A model generated the notes under the pieces. That model searched no databases. It was not told the origin of the DNA and saw nothing but the letters and a program-made list of their open reading frames with translations. Below, one piece after another: positions 1 through 11,681 of a DNA stretch of 64,000 nucleotides. Source of the DNA: Multifurca ochricompacta (taxonomy: Eukaryota; Basidiomycota; Agaricomycetes; Russulales; Russulaceae); the NCBI GenBank assembly GCA_022496185.1, contig WTXG01000019.1, positions 186,001-250,000 of the forward strand, in the 5' to 3' direction. Position 1 is the stretch's first letter. Each line of letters begins with the position of its first letter. A program made the position numbers and the translations under genes.

Positions 1-2826
1 GCCAGCTAAAAGCTCTTGGCTTGATTGATATGGAGCCGATGACAGACGCATTCCTCACAGCCTCAGTGCTTGCTGCTGTAGCTGCTTGCGCGCCTTCGAA
101 GGGGAGGGAGCTCGGTGATGGCAGTCGGGTGATGACAACTAGGATTGTCGGTATTGCCAATCAGAGGGTCAAGGAATGCAACCGCATTCGAGCGATGATA
201 GACCAACTTGGTATGTGGCCTCTATGTTATCAGCTTCATGTTTTTCACCACAGACGCACACACAGCAAAATTCGGTGTGGAAACTAGGGAACTAGATGAC
301 GGCCTCGAGATATATGGCAAGCCCATGAACGAACTTAAATCTGGCGTTAACGTCTATTGCTACGATGACCATCGTGTTGCGATGGCGTTCAGCGTGCTCG
401 GATCTGTAGTCACTGAGACAATCATCGAAGAAAAGCGCTGCGTGGAAAAGACGTGGCCCAATTGGTGGGATGATCTGGAAAATAAGGTGCGCCCAGCCCC
501 CTATCTTATGCAACGCGCATTGACATGCTGCAGATTGGTCTCAAAGTTGTTGGCGTCGAGCTTGGCCAAGCAGCTGACCACAGCCCTATCCAGCATGGTG
601 TAGCTGCGTCCGTGATTTTAATTGGGATGCGTGGTTCTGGAAAGACGTTCGTCGGGGAATTAGCCGCCGTGACACTGGGGTGGACCTTCATCGATGCGGA
701 CGCTTTCTTCGAACAAAGATTCCCCACTAGACTCCGCGACTACGTCCAGCTGCATGGCTGGCCCGCATTTCGAGCCGCCGAGCTTGACATTCTTAAGGAG
801 TTACTCATTCGATTCCCTTCCCACCATATTATCAGTCTCGGTGGAGGCATCGTTGAAACCCCGGCGGCACGTGAGATTCTCTCTGCTTATGCTAGAGATC
901 GCCCGGTAGTCCATGTCGCGCGCGATATCGAAGAAATAGTCGCGTACTTGGGGGCAGAGTCCAACAGGCCTGCCTATGGCGAACCCGTTATGGATGTGTT
1001 CAAGAGGCGTGAGCCTTGGTTCACGGAATGTTCCAACTACGAATTTATCAACAACACAGCCATATCCACGCCAGTGCATGCCGAAACTAGCCCTTCTGGA
1101 CGTTCACCACAATCTACTGTGGAAATCAATAACATTCGAAATGAGGTCGCACGTTTCTTCGGCCACATCACCGGTTACAAGACGAACCTTTCCCCAGCCC
1201 TCTCGGGCGGTCACCGTTCATACTTCCTTTCTTTGACATTCCCTGACGTTACCCCTTCATTACCCTACTTTGAGGAACTTACCGCCGGTGTAGACGCCGT
1301 CGAACTTCGCGTCGACCTTCTGCGCACCCGAAGCCAGTTTGACACTGCGAGCCCAAACATCGCGCCTCTTAGCTACGTGGTTGAGCAAGTTGCGGCTATT
1401 CGTCGTGTATCGTCTCTGCCGATTGTATACACCGTGCGCACTGTGTCACAAGGGGGTGCCTTCCCCGACAAGTTGGTCAATGAAGCCTTTGACTTGTTCC
1501 GCCTGGCATTGAGATTGGGCGTCGAATATGTGGATGTTGAAATCTCGTGGCCAGAGAAGCACATCCGTGATTTAATATCCCACAAGGGGCATTCGAGTAT
1601 CGTGGCATCTTGGCACGACTGGAGTGGAAACTTGAAGTGGAATTCATCATCCGTAGACGCCACTCTCGACGTGGCGAAAACGTACGGGGACGTCGTGAAG
1701 ATTGTTGGTAAAGCGAACTCGCTCGACGATAATGTCGCACTCCACCAGTTCGTGGAGCGGGCCCGCTCGGCAGGGAATACCAAACCAATCATTGCCATCA
1801 ATATGGGGGTTAAAGGGCAGTTATCCCGAATACTCAACACAACCTTCACCCCCGTTACACACCCCCTCCTTCCGACCAAGGCGGCTCCGGCCAATTATCC
1901 TTTGTTGACATTCAAATAGCCCTAAATCTGATTGGGCAGCTTCCCGCAAAGAAATTCTACATCTTGGGAGACCGATCGCACATTCTATGTCCCCAACTCT
2001 GCATAACACTGCATTCAAACTTCTCGGCCTCCCGCACTCCTACGAGCGCCTCGAAACCGGAGACGTTGATCATGAAGTCCACTCGACCCTTACGTTACCC
2101 GATTTTGGCGGCGCATCCGTCACGATTCCATTCAAGCGAGACATTATCGCTCACCTTGACCAGCTCTCCCCTGAAGCCGAGGCCATCGGTGCTGTAAACA
2201 CTATTATACCTCGAAAGAATGCAGACGGATCTCGAATTCTGTTTGGTGACAATACCGACTGGATAGGGATCCGTGATGTTGTCCGTGCTCACTTGCCGCC
2301 TTCTGTACGCAAGATTGATAGTTGTCTTATCATCGGCGCAGGAGGCACAGCGCGTGCGGCGATCTATGCCCTGCATACACTTGGCGCAACGCGCATCTTC
2401 TTGTTCAATCGCACAAGACAGAGCGCAGAACAATTAGTCCATGCCATCCCTGGTGCTCATGTTGAGCTGGTTGATACGCTCGATGTAACAACGGTGCAGG
2501 GACCCGCTCCGAGTGTTATCATTTCCACAGTGCCGGCCTCAGCGACGACGATAAAGGAGGGGGTCCCGGATGCCCTATTCCTGCCCTCATCCCTCTTCAG
2601 CGCAGAAGCTGGCGTCGTTGTCGATATGGCTTATAAGCCTGCGGAAACGCCGTTGCTGAATTTAGTCAAGACGATCCCTACCGCTATCCGGAGGTGGCAT
2701 TCGGTCAAGGGTATAGAGGTGCTTCTCGAACAAGGTTACAGACAGTTTGAGCTTTGGACCGGAAGAAGGTGCCCGAGGAGCGCTGTGGCCAAAACGGTTT
2801 GGGAGACGTACCAGTCGTCTGAGTGA
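1..2826 (+). CDS. ARO1: Pentafunctional AROM polypeptide, 3' part
   Basis: AROM carries out steps 2-6 of the shikimate pathway in the cytosol. The window opens inside the EPSP synthase domain, whose end is visible ([17 protein letters not shown], about 430-480). Shikimate kinase follows with the P-loop GMRGSGKT (about 625-650), then type I dehydroquinase with the SWHDWSG and KIVGKA segments carrying the expected catalytic His and Lys (about 1600-1720), then shikimate dehydrogenase with SPTLHNTAF and the NADP loop GAGGTARAA (about 1990-2360). Two introns are clear, near 210-268 and 488-535. The reading frame breaks twice in the linker between dehydroquinase and shikimate dehydrogenase, near 1890 and 1972. 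Each break is a single missing base, and the expected residues are present on both sides. I read this as a sequence error in an intact gene, although a pseudogene cannot be excluded. The dehydroquinate synthase domain lies outside the window. Confidence 0.95.
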
Positions 2827-3159
2827 GGTACTTTTCGTAGTTGTAAGCTGAAGCATTAGACGTGATGGTGATGGTGACTTAAGCCAATAGGACGTGGACC
2901 AAACAAACAAATCATGTGTGTATGTATGTATGTATCATACGCAGACTTGTAGCACAAATACTACGTTCAATATTTTAACATCGTGTATGATTGTTGATAG
3001 GGAAGTTAGACGTAATGTAAGTGAAGGCAAGGCAAGGAAATAAGATCGCATCAGTCCGCCAAGAGTGCCCTGGGGCCACACCACCAAATGTCCCATGTCG
3101 TCTTGTCATGTCTCTAAAAATAATGAAGCATGTCCTCGTCAACGAGTCAAGAGTTCGTC
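2827..3159. other. Intergenic, convergent 3' ends
   Basis: This gap separates the converging 3' ends of AROM and the KRE6-like gene. It holds a short GTAT microsatellite near 2918-2934 and nothing that looks coding. Confidence 0.6.
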
Positions 3160-5626
3160 TTAACAAAGGCTCCACATCCGCACAGAGTCTCTGCACGACC
3201 GATCAGCAAAGGGTAGAAGAACGGCGCCGAAGTGGGGGACGTACATTCTAAAAGCCAGGTCGTCGTCGTCACTTGGCCAAGTGGCACTCCAGGTACCCTG
3301 CTGGCTTGCAAAATCCCGCATCGCAGAAGCCGAACCATCGAACCAAGGCTTGTTGCCCAACTTATCGGGGAACCAACCGCTCGTCCCCCCGACGGCGAGA
3401 TCAAGAATCAAATAGAACGCTACACACACATGAAACAAAAAGCATGGGTCAACTTGGTGGTTTTAACGGCCTAATTAATGCACGCACGTTGGTCAAATGG
3501 TGCCGCGTTGGTTGCATTTTGAACCGTTGCTGTAGTCCACGGATTCGGAACGACGACCTCGGCAGCGGTGTTATTGTGCGCTGTGAGCGGGAAATTCCCG
3601 CGCTTCCAGAAAAAGCCGCCGTTGCTCTGCTGCTTGCGGTCAATCTGAAGTTGAACCATGCTCTTGAGTCGAGTGTCGACGTAAATCTTGATGAAACTCT
3701 CTGTCCACTCTAACGTGTATGTGTGAAATCTCTGCGCATATGTGGAGCGCTTGAGCGACTGCCAACCATACAAGCGCGAGATAAGACCTGGGAAGGGACC
3801 CCAGGACAACGTTGAGCGAACGAAATTTACGCCTTGTGCAGGGTACGAAGGGCTATTTCCACGCGCCTCCATGATCTGTGACGTGAGTATTTAGAGGGAG
3901 GCAGTTGGCTTTGTCAACCTCATTCAAGTGGCACGCACGTCAATCTCGCCGCTCAGGGGCCACGGGCCATACACCGAACTGAGAGGAGACATCCAAATCG
4001 CAGGCCAAAGCCAATCGCCACGCGGAAGCTTTGCAACAACTTCGACTTTGCCGAAACGAATGTTGTAACTCCCTCGGGTGCTGATCCGGGCACTCATCAC
4101 AGGCGGGATGGTTGCGCCAGTCCTATCGCTCGAGGACGCAGAACAAGCCGAAGCGTTGGTCTTGAGGGTAGTGCAGCCCTGAAGCGTATAGTTGCCTCCA
4201 TTAAATACTTGCTTGGGGTTGGACAGCGCATTGGAAGTGAGTGTCGGTTTGATGTACAGTTGACCGTTGCGAACAAACAAGTTATCGGAGAGGGCCGTAG
4301 CCATCTCAAACTCGCCATTCCTGGGTGAAGGACAAATGTTGGTTCTGTGATCTCGAAAGCCTTTGGAAAGGTGGGTACATACCCAAAGCCACTCATCTCC
4401 ACGTCTCGCGTCCAGGTGCCGCCGTTGTCGACGTCCAAATTGTCAAAAGTATCCTCCATAATGCTGCACAGTCGACTGGGGTCTATCATCGTGTCTCCCG
4501 CGCTTTGATACCCGGTCCAGCACAGCACACCAGCGCCACAGGCACCAAGGAAGAGCATGAAGAAGGTGACCCAACGGCTGGCACGGGTGCGCCTGTCTGG
4601 TCGTTGGTTGAGCCACGGTTTATCTTCCTTTGTCAGTTTTTCAGAAAGTAGCGTGGATGGAAGTGGGGCCTTTGGAGGAAGGTCAGATGGGGGGTAAGAA
4701 GGAATAGTATGAAGAGCGGTGTGTGAATGGGTCACATGAGAGGGAGGGGACCATAGGGATGAGGGCCGGGAAGCGGGACTTAAGAAGGCAGGACGAAATG
4801 GAGTTGTGCCGGAGGTGTTAGAAGGTATATGGGATGAGCCAGGGGTGGACGAATCACTGTTTCGGTAGGACTGAGACGCATTGCTCTGAGCCATAAAGGG
4901 CGGGCAAGGGGGGTCAAGGTCATGGTCTACCCAGGAGCCAGCTTCGGGGCTGGCACGAAGCATGGTGTGTGAACCATGGGAAGATAGGGCTTGGATGGAA
5001 CGGCGGGGAGGCGCGGCAGAAGGTGGTGAAGTGGAGGGGCCGTGAAGGGACTCGGTTGAGGAACGACCAGAACGATAACCTAAACCTGGGATGGGAAGGC
5101 CAGGATCTGGGTTACCTCCATATGCCTGAAATGGGAAATGAAAGGCGGAAGGGGGTGCCCGGGAATGTCTCTGTGAAGGGGTCGCATCTGGAGATGGGGT
5201 GAGGTTGTCGTGATGGTAAGGGGTGGAGGACATCTGGGTGGAAGATGCGAGAGGGTGCGAGGGAGAAAAAGTGGTGGTGGTAGTGGAATGGGGGGTGTCC
5301 GACTCTACAGAATTGAATTTGGACCCGGGTGAGTGAGCGTGGGTGTGGGTTAAAGGACTTGCGGCACGTGTTGGAGGAGTTGGGGCACGTTCAGAGTCAG
5401 AAGGGGTGAAGTCTTGTGAGATGTCGTGAGATGAAGGAGCAGACCAGGATTGTCTATTATGGTAGTTGGGGAGGAAAGAAGGACGAGGAGGGGATAACGA
5501 AGAGGACGACCTGGGGGAGCTCGAGCTTGGAGGGACTCTTGGGCTTTCTGTCTCTGAAGTGGGGGTACGAGGAAGTGGGACGGTTGTACCTCTACGGCGT
5601 GTGCGACGGAGATGGGAGATTGACAT
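3160..5626 (-). CDS. KRE6/SKN1-like GH16 beta-glucan synthesis protein
   Basis: A type II membrane protein of the family needed for cell-wall beta-1,6-glucan. From the start at 5626 come about 390 residues rich in Ser, Pro and Thr with no predicted fold. One transmembrane helix (TFFMLFLGACGAGVLCW, near 4520-4570) follows, then a lumenal GH16-like domain. The catalytic signature EIDIMEARGN spans the intron at about 3884-3947, giving the E-I-D-x-x-E pattern. The C-terminal segment FYLILDLAVGGTSGWFPD and the last short exon ending in VRMWSLC match the family. Five exons join with canonical sites: introns near 4321-4382, 3884-3947, 3412-3479 and 3190-3246. Whether family members are enzymes or scaffolds is debated. 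No frame defect is seen. Confidence 0.92.
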
Positions 5627-6554
5627 TGAGAAAAGGTCGAGGTCGAGGTTGGGGAAAGAGAGAAAGGAGAATAGAAAGAAAGATTGAAAGCCATTTTATT
5701 AAAAACAAAAACTGAACTGGAAATTGTTTATTTGTTAAAGAGTTTCTATGGGACGAGGGCGAGAACGAAGGTGAAGGCGAAGGTGAGGGGATGATAATGA
5801 CGATGATAACGATAATGATGATATGATGACAGTGGTCGTCCAGGACCCCAGAAACTGCTACCAGGTACTGCAATGTACGTGTACGTGAAGGTGTACGGCA
5901 TTTACTCGCTCGCTCTTAGAGAGGTATCCTTTCCTCTTTCTTCACACTCCACTCTCATCACTCGCTTCTCAGCGCTTCAAACAAACCGCGGTTTTTATTT
6001 TTTCGACTTGAACGCTGCTCATCGATCACTTCGGCGGCGGCGGCGGCACCACCACCACCACTACCATCAACCACAATGATGGATATGTTACCAACGAGAG
6101 ACGAGAAAAGCCAAAAGCCAATAATTTTTTTACTTCTGTGTGCGACCGAACCCCCCGGGGACTTGGCTAACCACTTACCTCTTTTTCTTTTTCTCACTCT
6201 CACCCTCACTCTCACTCACTTCTCTCCCCCTCTTTCTGTCCCCTTCCTTCTTCTTCATTTCATCATTCATTCATCTACCCTCGGAATGCTCCGACGACGA
6301 CGCCAACTCGAGTTCTTGCCCCAAAACTGATAAGCGTATTCTATTAACACATAGCACGGCTCTCGCATGGCCGTTACACCCCTCCTTTAGTCTGTCGTAA
6401 AAAGAGTGTGTTGTACATCAAATGGTCAGATTTCTTCGTTCCACCCATTCCCTTCCTTTCCCTTGCCTTCTGTCGGCTCTTCCCCTACACCGGGTTCGCT
6501 CTCTTAACTCTTCGTCACTGTCGTTACACACATTTGCGGCATTTACGAGACGTA
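5627..6554. promoter_or_regulatory. Divergent intergenic region, KRE6-like / GT2
   Basis: This shared upstream region lies between two divergently transcribed genes. It holds low-complexity stretches: an imperfect GATGATAAC-type repeat (about 5790-5830), a GGC/ACC trinucleotide run (about 6032-6062) and a long pyrimidine-rich tract (about 6178-6280) of the kind often found in fungal core promoters. No coding signal is convincing. Confidence 0.5.
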
Positions 6555-9500
6555 ATGGACTACGACCGCTATGACGCTTTGTTGCACTACATCTTCAAGC
6601 AAACTCAAGGTGACGCATGGTTCCGACCCGATGCGCGCGACATTGCAGCCGGTGTCTGTCTGCGCGATGACACAGGCTCTTATCGCGTGTTCCCGTACGA
6701 GAATCTTGGGCTGGAACCTTTCGAATGCGCGGTACGCGCTATGGACTTGATTGTAGCGGTGAAGGTCCGTAGCGCAGTTGCACATGCCGCCGTTAGCGAA
6801 GTGTAAGTCTCTCTCTCTCTCATTCCCTTACCTTCGTCTCGTTGTCGTATACCTACCTCTCTTGGGCGCCTGGACGGAAGAGACAAGACATCTGGTTCTT
6901 GCTCGCCCCCTAACCCTCGTTTGAGGATCACTTCACAACCACAACCAGAGGCCCCTACCTGGCCTGCCTGGCGTCGTCAGGTTCTGGCTAAGTGGCTAGA
7001 CGCTAGACATCATGTATGCCATCATGCCACCGCATTGCCTTCATTTTCATTTGCCTTTTCTGAAAAACGGAAATGATTTGGCGGCGTGGGAGTGGGGGGA
7101 GTTGAGTGGAGTGAGGCGGGGCGGGGGAGATAGGGGACTATCCGAGATTAGATAACAGAGACCCATTTTCTGATTACTTGCTTGCTTTGCTCCATTCAGT
7201 GGACCCGAAGAGAAGAGCGTTTATCTCGATGCGAATACAAGAATTCAGATCGTCGATACGATGCTGATGCTTCCTCACGCTGAAAAGGATCAAAATGCCG
7301 CTTTTATAGTGAGTGTTTTGTGTTGTGTTGTTGAGTCTTGTTTATGTTTATTTCTTTTACTTATCCAAAGCGAGATGAACGTGTTTTGGTCGTTTGGGCC
7401 GATGGACCCGACACGATCATACCGAATTGTAACGATTTCGAAGAAAGGTTAATTAAATTATTATGGCGTGCCCGTCCTGGGTTCGGTACCACTCCTCCTC
7501 CTTCTTCCTCTCATCCAACATCCTACGCCGATTCTACCTCTGCTCATTCCCTCCTTGCCCCTTTTTATCAAAGAGAAAGGGAAAGAGAAAGAGGCTCAGC
7601 CCCATCTAGCGAGCGTCGTCTCCCAATTGGACTCAGTACACCCGCAGCTGATCCAATAGCCGCAAAAGATGATGTAGAGAAGGCTTTCGCTAATCCTTCC
7701 ATCGAACCCCCTCTCGTACGTACAGTCAAGCGTCGATGGTACGGCAAACGCGTCGTTGTCCAAGACCACCAATTTCCTGATCCTGAACATGAGCCTGAGC
7801 TTGGCTATGGTTCAGAGAAGCGCCCCGCCGTCCTCTACGCTCCATTCTACAACGGTTTAGCTGCCGCGCTTTCGCTCAGTAAGGATACTCGCTTTCACTT
7901 AGCTCTCTTTTCAATCCCTTTTCCCTACAGTTTTCGTCGGTAATGGCATCAGTGAGTACCCAGCTTCCAGCCAGCTCCCTTCCCCGCGCTTTCCCCGTAA
8001 CGTCACCTCATCCCTCTCGCACAGAGATATTGTTAGTTGAATGGCGTCAAGACGGAAAGTTCACCCACTTTGTCCTTTGCGTCTTCCTTCCTCTCCTCTT
8101 CTGCGTGTCGCTGGTGCGTCCTCGTTCGTCAACCTGATGGCTTGCAAACAGGTGACCGCGTCGTCAGTTCTTCTGCCTCCAGCTTATCCTGAACATCACA
8201 ATGGCGTTTGGACCCATCGCCCAATACCACCAGAACTCAAAGTATTACTCGGCTCGTCCCCCACGTCCCAATAAACAAGTCGATAGCAATCTCCCCCATA
8301 TCACCATCCAGATGCCTGTATACAAAGAAGGTTTGGAGGCTGTGCTGTGCGTTCCCTTTAAATTCCTCTCTTTCTTTCTTATCTCATAGAGTCGTTCACC
8401 TGGCTGGTTGATGATGTTAGTGCTCCTTCGATCGCATCCTTGAAAAAGGCCATGCAAACATACGCACGTCAGGGCGGGACCTCGAATATCTTCATCAATG
8501 ATGACGGTTTACGAGTGAGCCTTCTACTGTCTGGACGAGAGTCATCTGGTCCCAAATTTATCTCTCATAGACGCTTCCGGATCGCGAGTGCGCCGCGCGG
8601 CTTGCATTCTACGATGCTAATGGTATTGGATGGGTCGCTAGGCCTGCTCACGATGAGCCAAGCGCAAACGGTGATGGATCGACATACGTCCGTGCCGGTC
8701 GCTTCAAGAAAGCCTCAAACATGAACTACGCCCTCGAACTCTCTCGAAAGGCTGAGCGCCACCTTAAGGACATGATCGCCGCAGGGGAGTCCGCCCTTGC
8801 GATGAGTACACGCGTGTCGCTGTCTGGCGAAGGCTCCGGTTCAAGTGAAGATGAGCAGGCTCTCCCTCTCTCTCTTGAGGATCGCGCCCTTGTACACGCC
8901 ATCGAAGAAACGTGGGAGGAGAGCGGCAAGCGTTGGAAGCCATGCGCGAAGAACGGAAGGGCTTGTCGCATCGGCGAGATTGTTCTCCTCGTCGATTCCG
9001 ACACCGTTGTGCCTGAGGTCGGATCACCTGGATTTCCGTTTGCAATAATTGGTCGGATTCTGACGCGATCTTCATCACCGCAGGACTGCCTGCGAGATGC
9101 CGCTCGAGAAATGGCGGAATGTCCCACTGTTGCAATCATTCAGCATGAGTCCGGTGAGGCTCCGCCGTGACCTGGGATGTTGGACCACACTCACCATCAT
9201 TTGAAGACGTCATGCAGGTTGCCCACCATTACTTTGAGAATGGAATTGCTTATTTCACACGTCGCATCAACAAATCCATCTCGCTAAGTAAGTTTCATGA
9301 ATACCACCGAACCCTGGTTTTTCCTTGACCTGACTTGACTTGACCCATTACAGCCTGCGCGAATGGAGAAGTTGCTCCATTCGTCGGCCATAACTCGTAC
9401 GTCAACGTGTCATGCAGCTACAATATCCGTTCTGATCTTTTTAAAAAAATATATACCCACATTCCCCTAGATTCCTGAGATGGCAAGCCGTCCAAGACGC

Positions 9501-10926
9501 CGCGTTTGTCGACCATGACGGAAAGGAGAAAATCTGGTCTGAATCACGCGTCTCTGAAGATTTCGACATGGCCTTACGGCTTCAGATGCGTGGTTACATC
9601 ATCCGCTGGGCAACTTACTCGAAAGGCGGTTTTAAGGAGGGTGTTTCGCTCACTGTTGATGACGAATGCAATCGCTGGCAGAAGTACGCATACGGTAAGT
9701 ATCTCCCGATAGCTCTCGTTCTCGGTACGTTTGAACCGACGACTGTCGCGTAGGCTGCAGCGAGTGCGTAAAACAACAACCGGTCCAAATGGTGTATTGG
9801 ATGCTAACGGTCAGGAAGGTTGTTGTTCAATCCGCTCGTACAATGGTGGCGTCGAGGACCCATTTCCCACCAAATACATCGATTCTTATGGTCCAATGCG
9901 CCATTCCATTACAAGATATCCATGCTTGCCTGTGCGTTACAGTATAATAAACTCCTTCATTCACGGTTTGATACTCGATTTTACTCGGACAAAGACATGT
10001 TCTCGTACTGTGAGATTTCCGCCTTGATTCCTGGGCGTCCGATATTTATTAATAATATGTGTTTCTGAATTAGACGGTATTGCCGCGGCCATTACCATTG
10101 GTGTCATCAATTACACTCTACTCGGCTTCCAGTTTCCGGTAGATGCATTTTATTTACACAGTTTCGAGATCTGGCTCGCGACAACCGTCGTCTTTTTTGG
10201 ATCGGGGAACGTTGGCTTCACACTTTTAGAGTACCGACTTGGAGAAAAGGACTTGGTGCGTTGCGTTTAATGACTGTCTCTGTACTGGTCTCCCATGGAC
10301 GGCGTCTTTGATAGGTGACGTCGTTCCTGACGAACATCTCCTGGGTGCCATTCTTGTGAGTTGTTTGGCTTGGTCACAATGAAAAACTCAAGCTGACCTC
10401 GAGGTTGAGCTTCTTCTTCTTTGGTGGGCTCAGCATCCCCCTGAGCCAAGCGATCCTTGCGCACTTGTTTTCCTACAACATGACATGGGGTGCGACGAAG
10501 AAGGAGGTCGAACGTTCCAATTTTTTTAAGGAAGTCCCGAAAATTATGAAACGGTGTGCAATTCTTTTGGCCATTTAAACCTCGTGTTCTAATATGTATA
10601 CGGATTAGCTTTTGGTTCTCCTTACTCGTCTCGGTAGTTATCATTGGTGGGATGATTGTATGCGCTACACCCCTTGTGCCACTCGGATGGCGAGTTGATG
10701 GATCTTCCTGGGCAGTCATCTTCCCGCTCGCGTACGTAAAACAAACTGGCGCTGGCGAGAGAAACGAATCGCTGATATATTTTTTTTTTCAAACATTTAG
10801 TGTCTGCGCTGGGTGCCATATCCTGTTTCCCGTAAGTCTCTTTTTCGTTGAAACGATTTTGAGGACAAGGACTGAATCTTTCAATAGATTGTCCTCAACC
10901 CGTGGTTGATGATTTTTTCATACTGA
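6555..10926 (+). CDS. Family 2 glycosyltransferase, multipass membrane protein
   Basis: A large processive-type GT2 enzyme. The N-terminal ~300 residues (6555 to about 7880) form a domain I do not recognise by name. A transmembrane segment built from FLPLLFCVSL and FFCLQLILNI follows (about 8085-8200). The catalytic core then begins with HITIQMPVYKEGL, followed by NDDGLR, the metal-binding LLVDSDTVVPE (DxD-like) and the acidic SEDFDMALRLQ. At least five membrane helices end the protein (about 9930-10926). The motif RWQKYAYG sits where chitin and hyaluronan synthases have Q-x-x-R-W, so the variant differs from chitin synthase. About 14 introns are needed, the first unusually long (6803-7199). 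The start is the ATG heading MDYDRYDALL. The glycan product is unknown. Fungal relatives are usually annotated only as GT2. Confidence 0.85.
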
Positions 10927-11681
10927 AAGGGACTTGTTAGCTATACTGTTTCGTGCCATTGAACATTTAGAGATTCTCTCCTCTCTTTTCTTTATCTCTA
11001 CTAGCACGTAGATTATATCACCTTTCTCGTGTTGGTATTTAGGACATTGAAGTTGACTACACACTCACACGCTCACACCGGTCCATTACACACGCATTTA
11101 CGTGTCCGTGCCGTGTGACATCACACCACCACAACCCTTTGGTACAGAACCACAACAACCAACACGCTCACTTGTACTTGTACTTCTACCTTGCAACCGG
11201 ATCACCGACAATGTTGTGCTTCTTGTTAAAACTTGCGAGTAGTTGACACAGCAATTGGTTGTTATTTTAGGCGCACCTCTGCCACGAGGCTTGCTTAAAA
11301 TGAATTCGCCTCATTGTTTTATGTTTTACCCTCAACTCTACCTCAACTTTTCTCGCAGGTGTGATCCTCAAAGTTGGGAGGGTAATTCACTACCCACCAC
11401 CCACTTGCCTGGTGTGTCCAGATTCAACATACAACACGCCCCCAACCAACGCCCATCTTACGACAACGCGCCACTAAATAACTGGAAGCCTCTCATTATC
11501 CTCTCACTCTTCCATAACTTCTAACTTCCGTAACTGTTTTCTCCCCCTTTTTCTTCATCGGCCACATTTCACCGTCGTCCAGTCGTCCAGGCCTCTATCT
11601 ATATCGACTGGATCCTTTTTTTAAGCCTCATCTTGTCTCTGTCTCCCACTAGAGCACCCACTTCTTCTCTTCCTCCCCACT
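10927..11681. promoter_or_regulatory. Intergenic region upstream of ferric reductase copy 1
   Basis: This gap carries CA-rich and pyrimidine-rich DNA leading to the ferric reductase start. The homology shared with copy 2 begins at about 11576, so only the last ~105 bases of this upstream region are duplicated. The two copies may therefore have different distal promoters. Confidence 0.5.
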
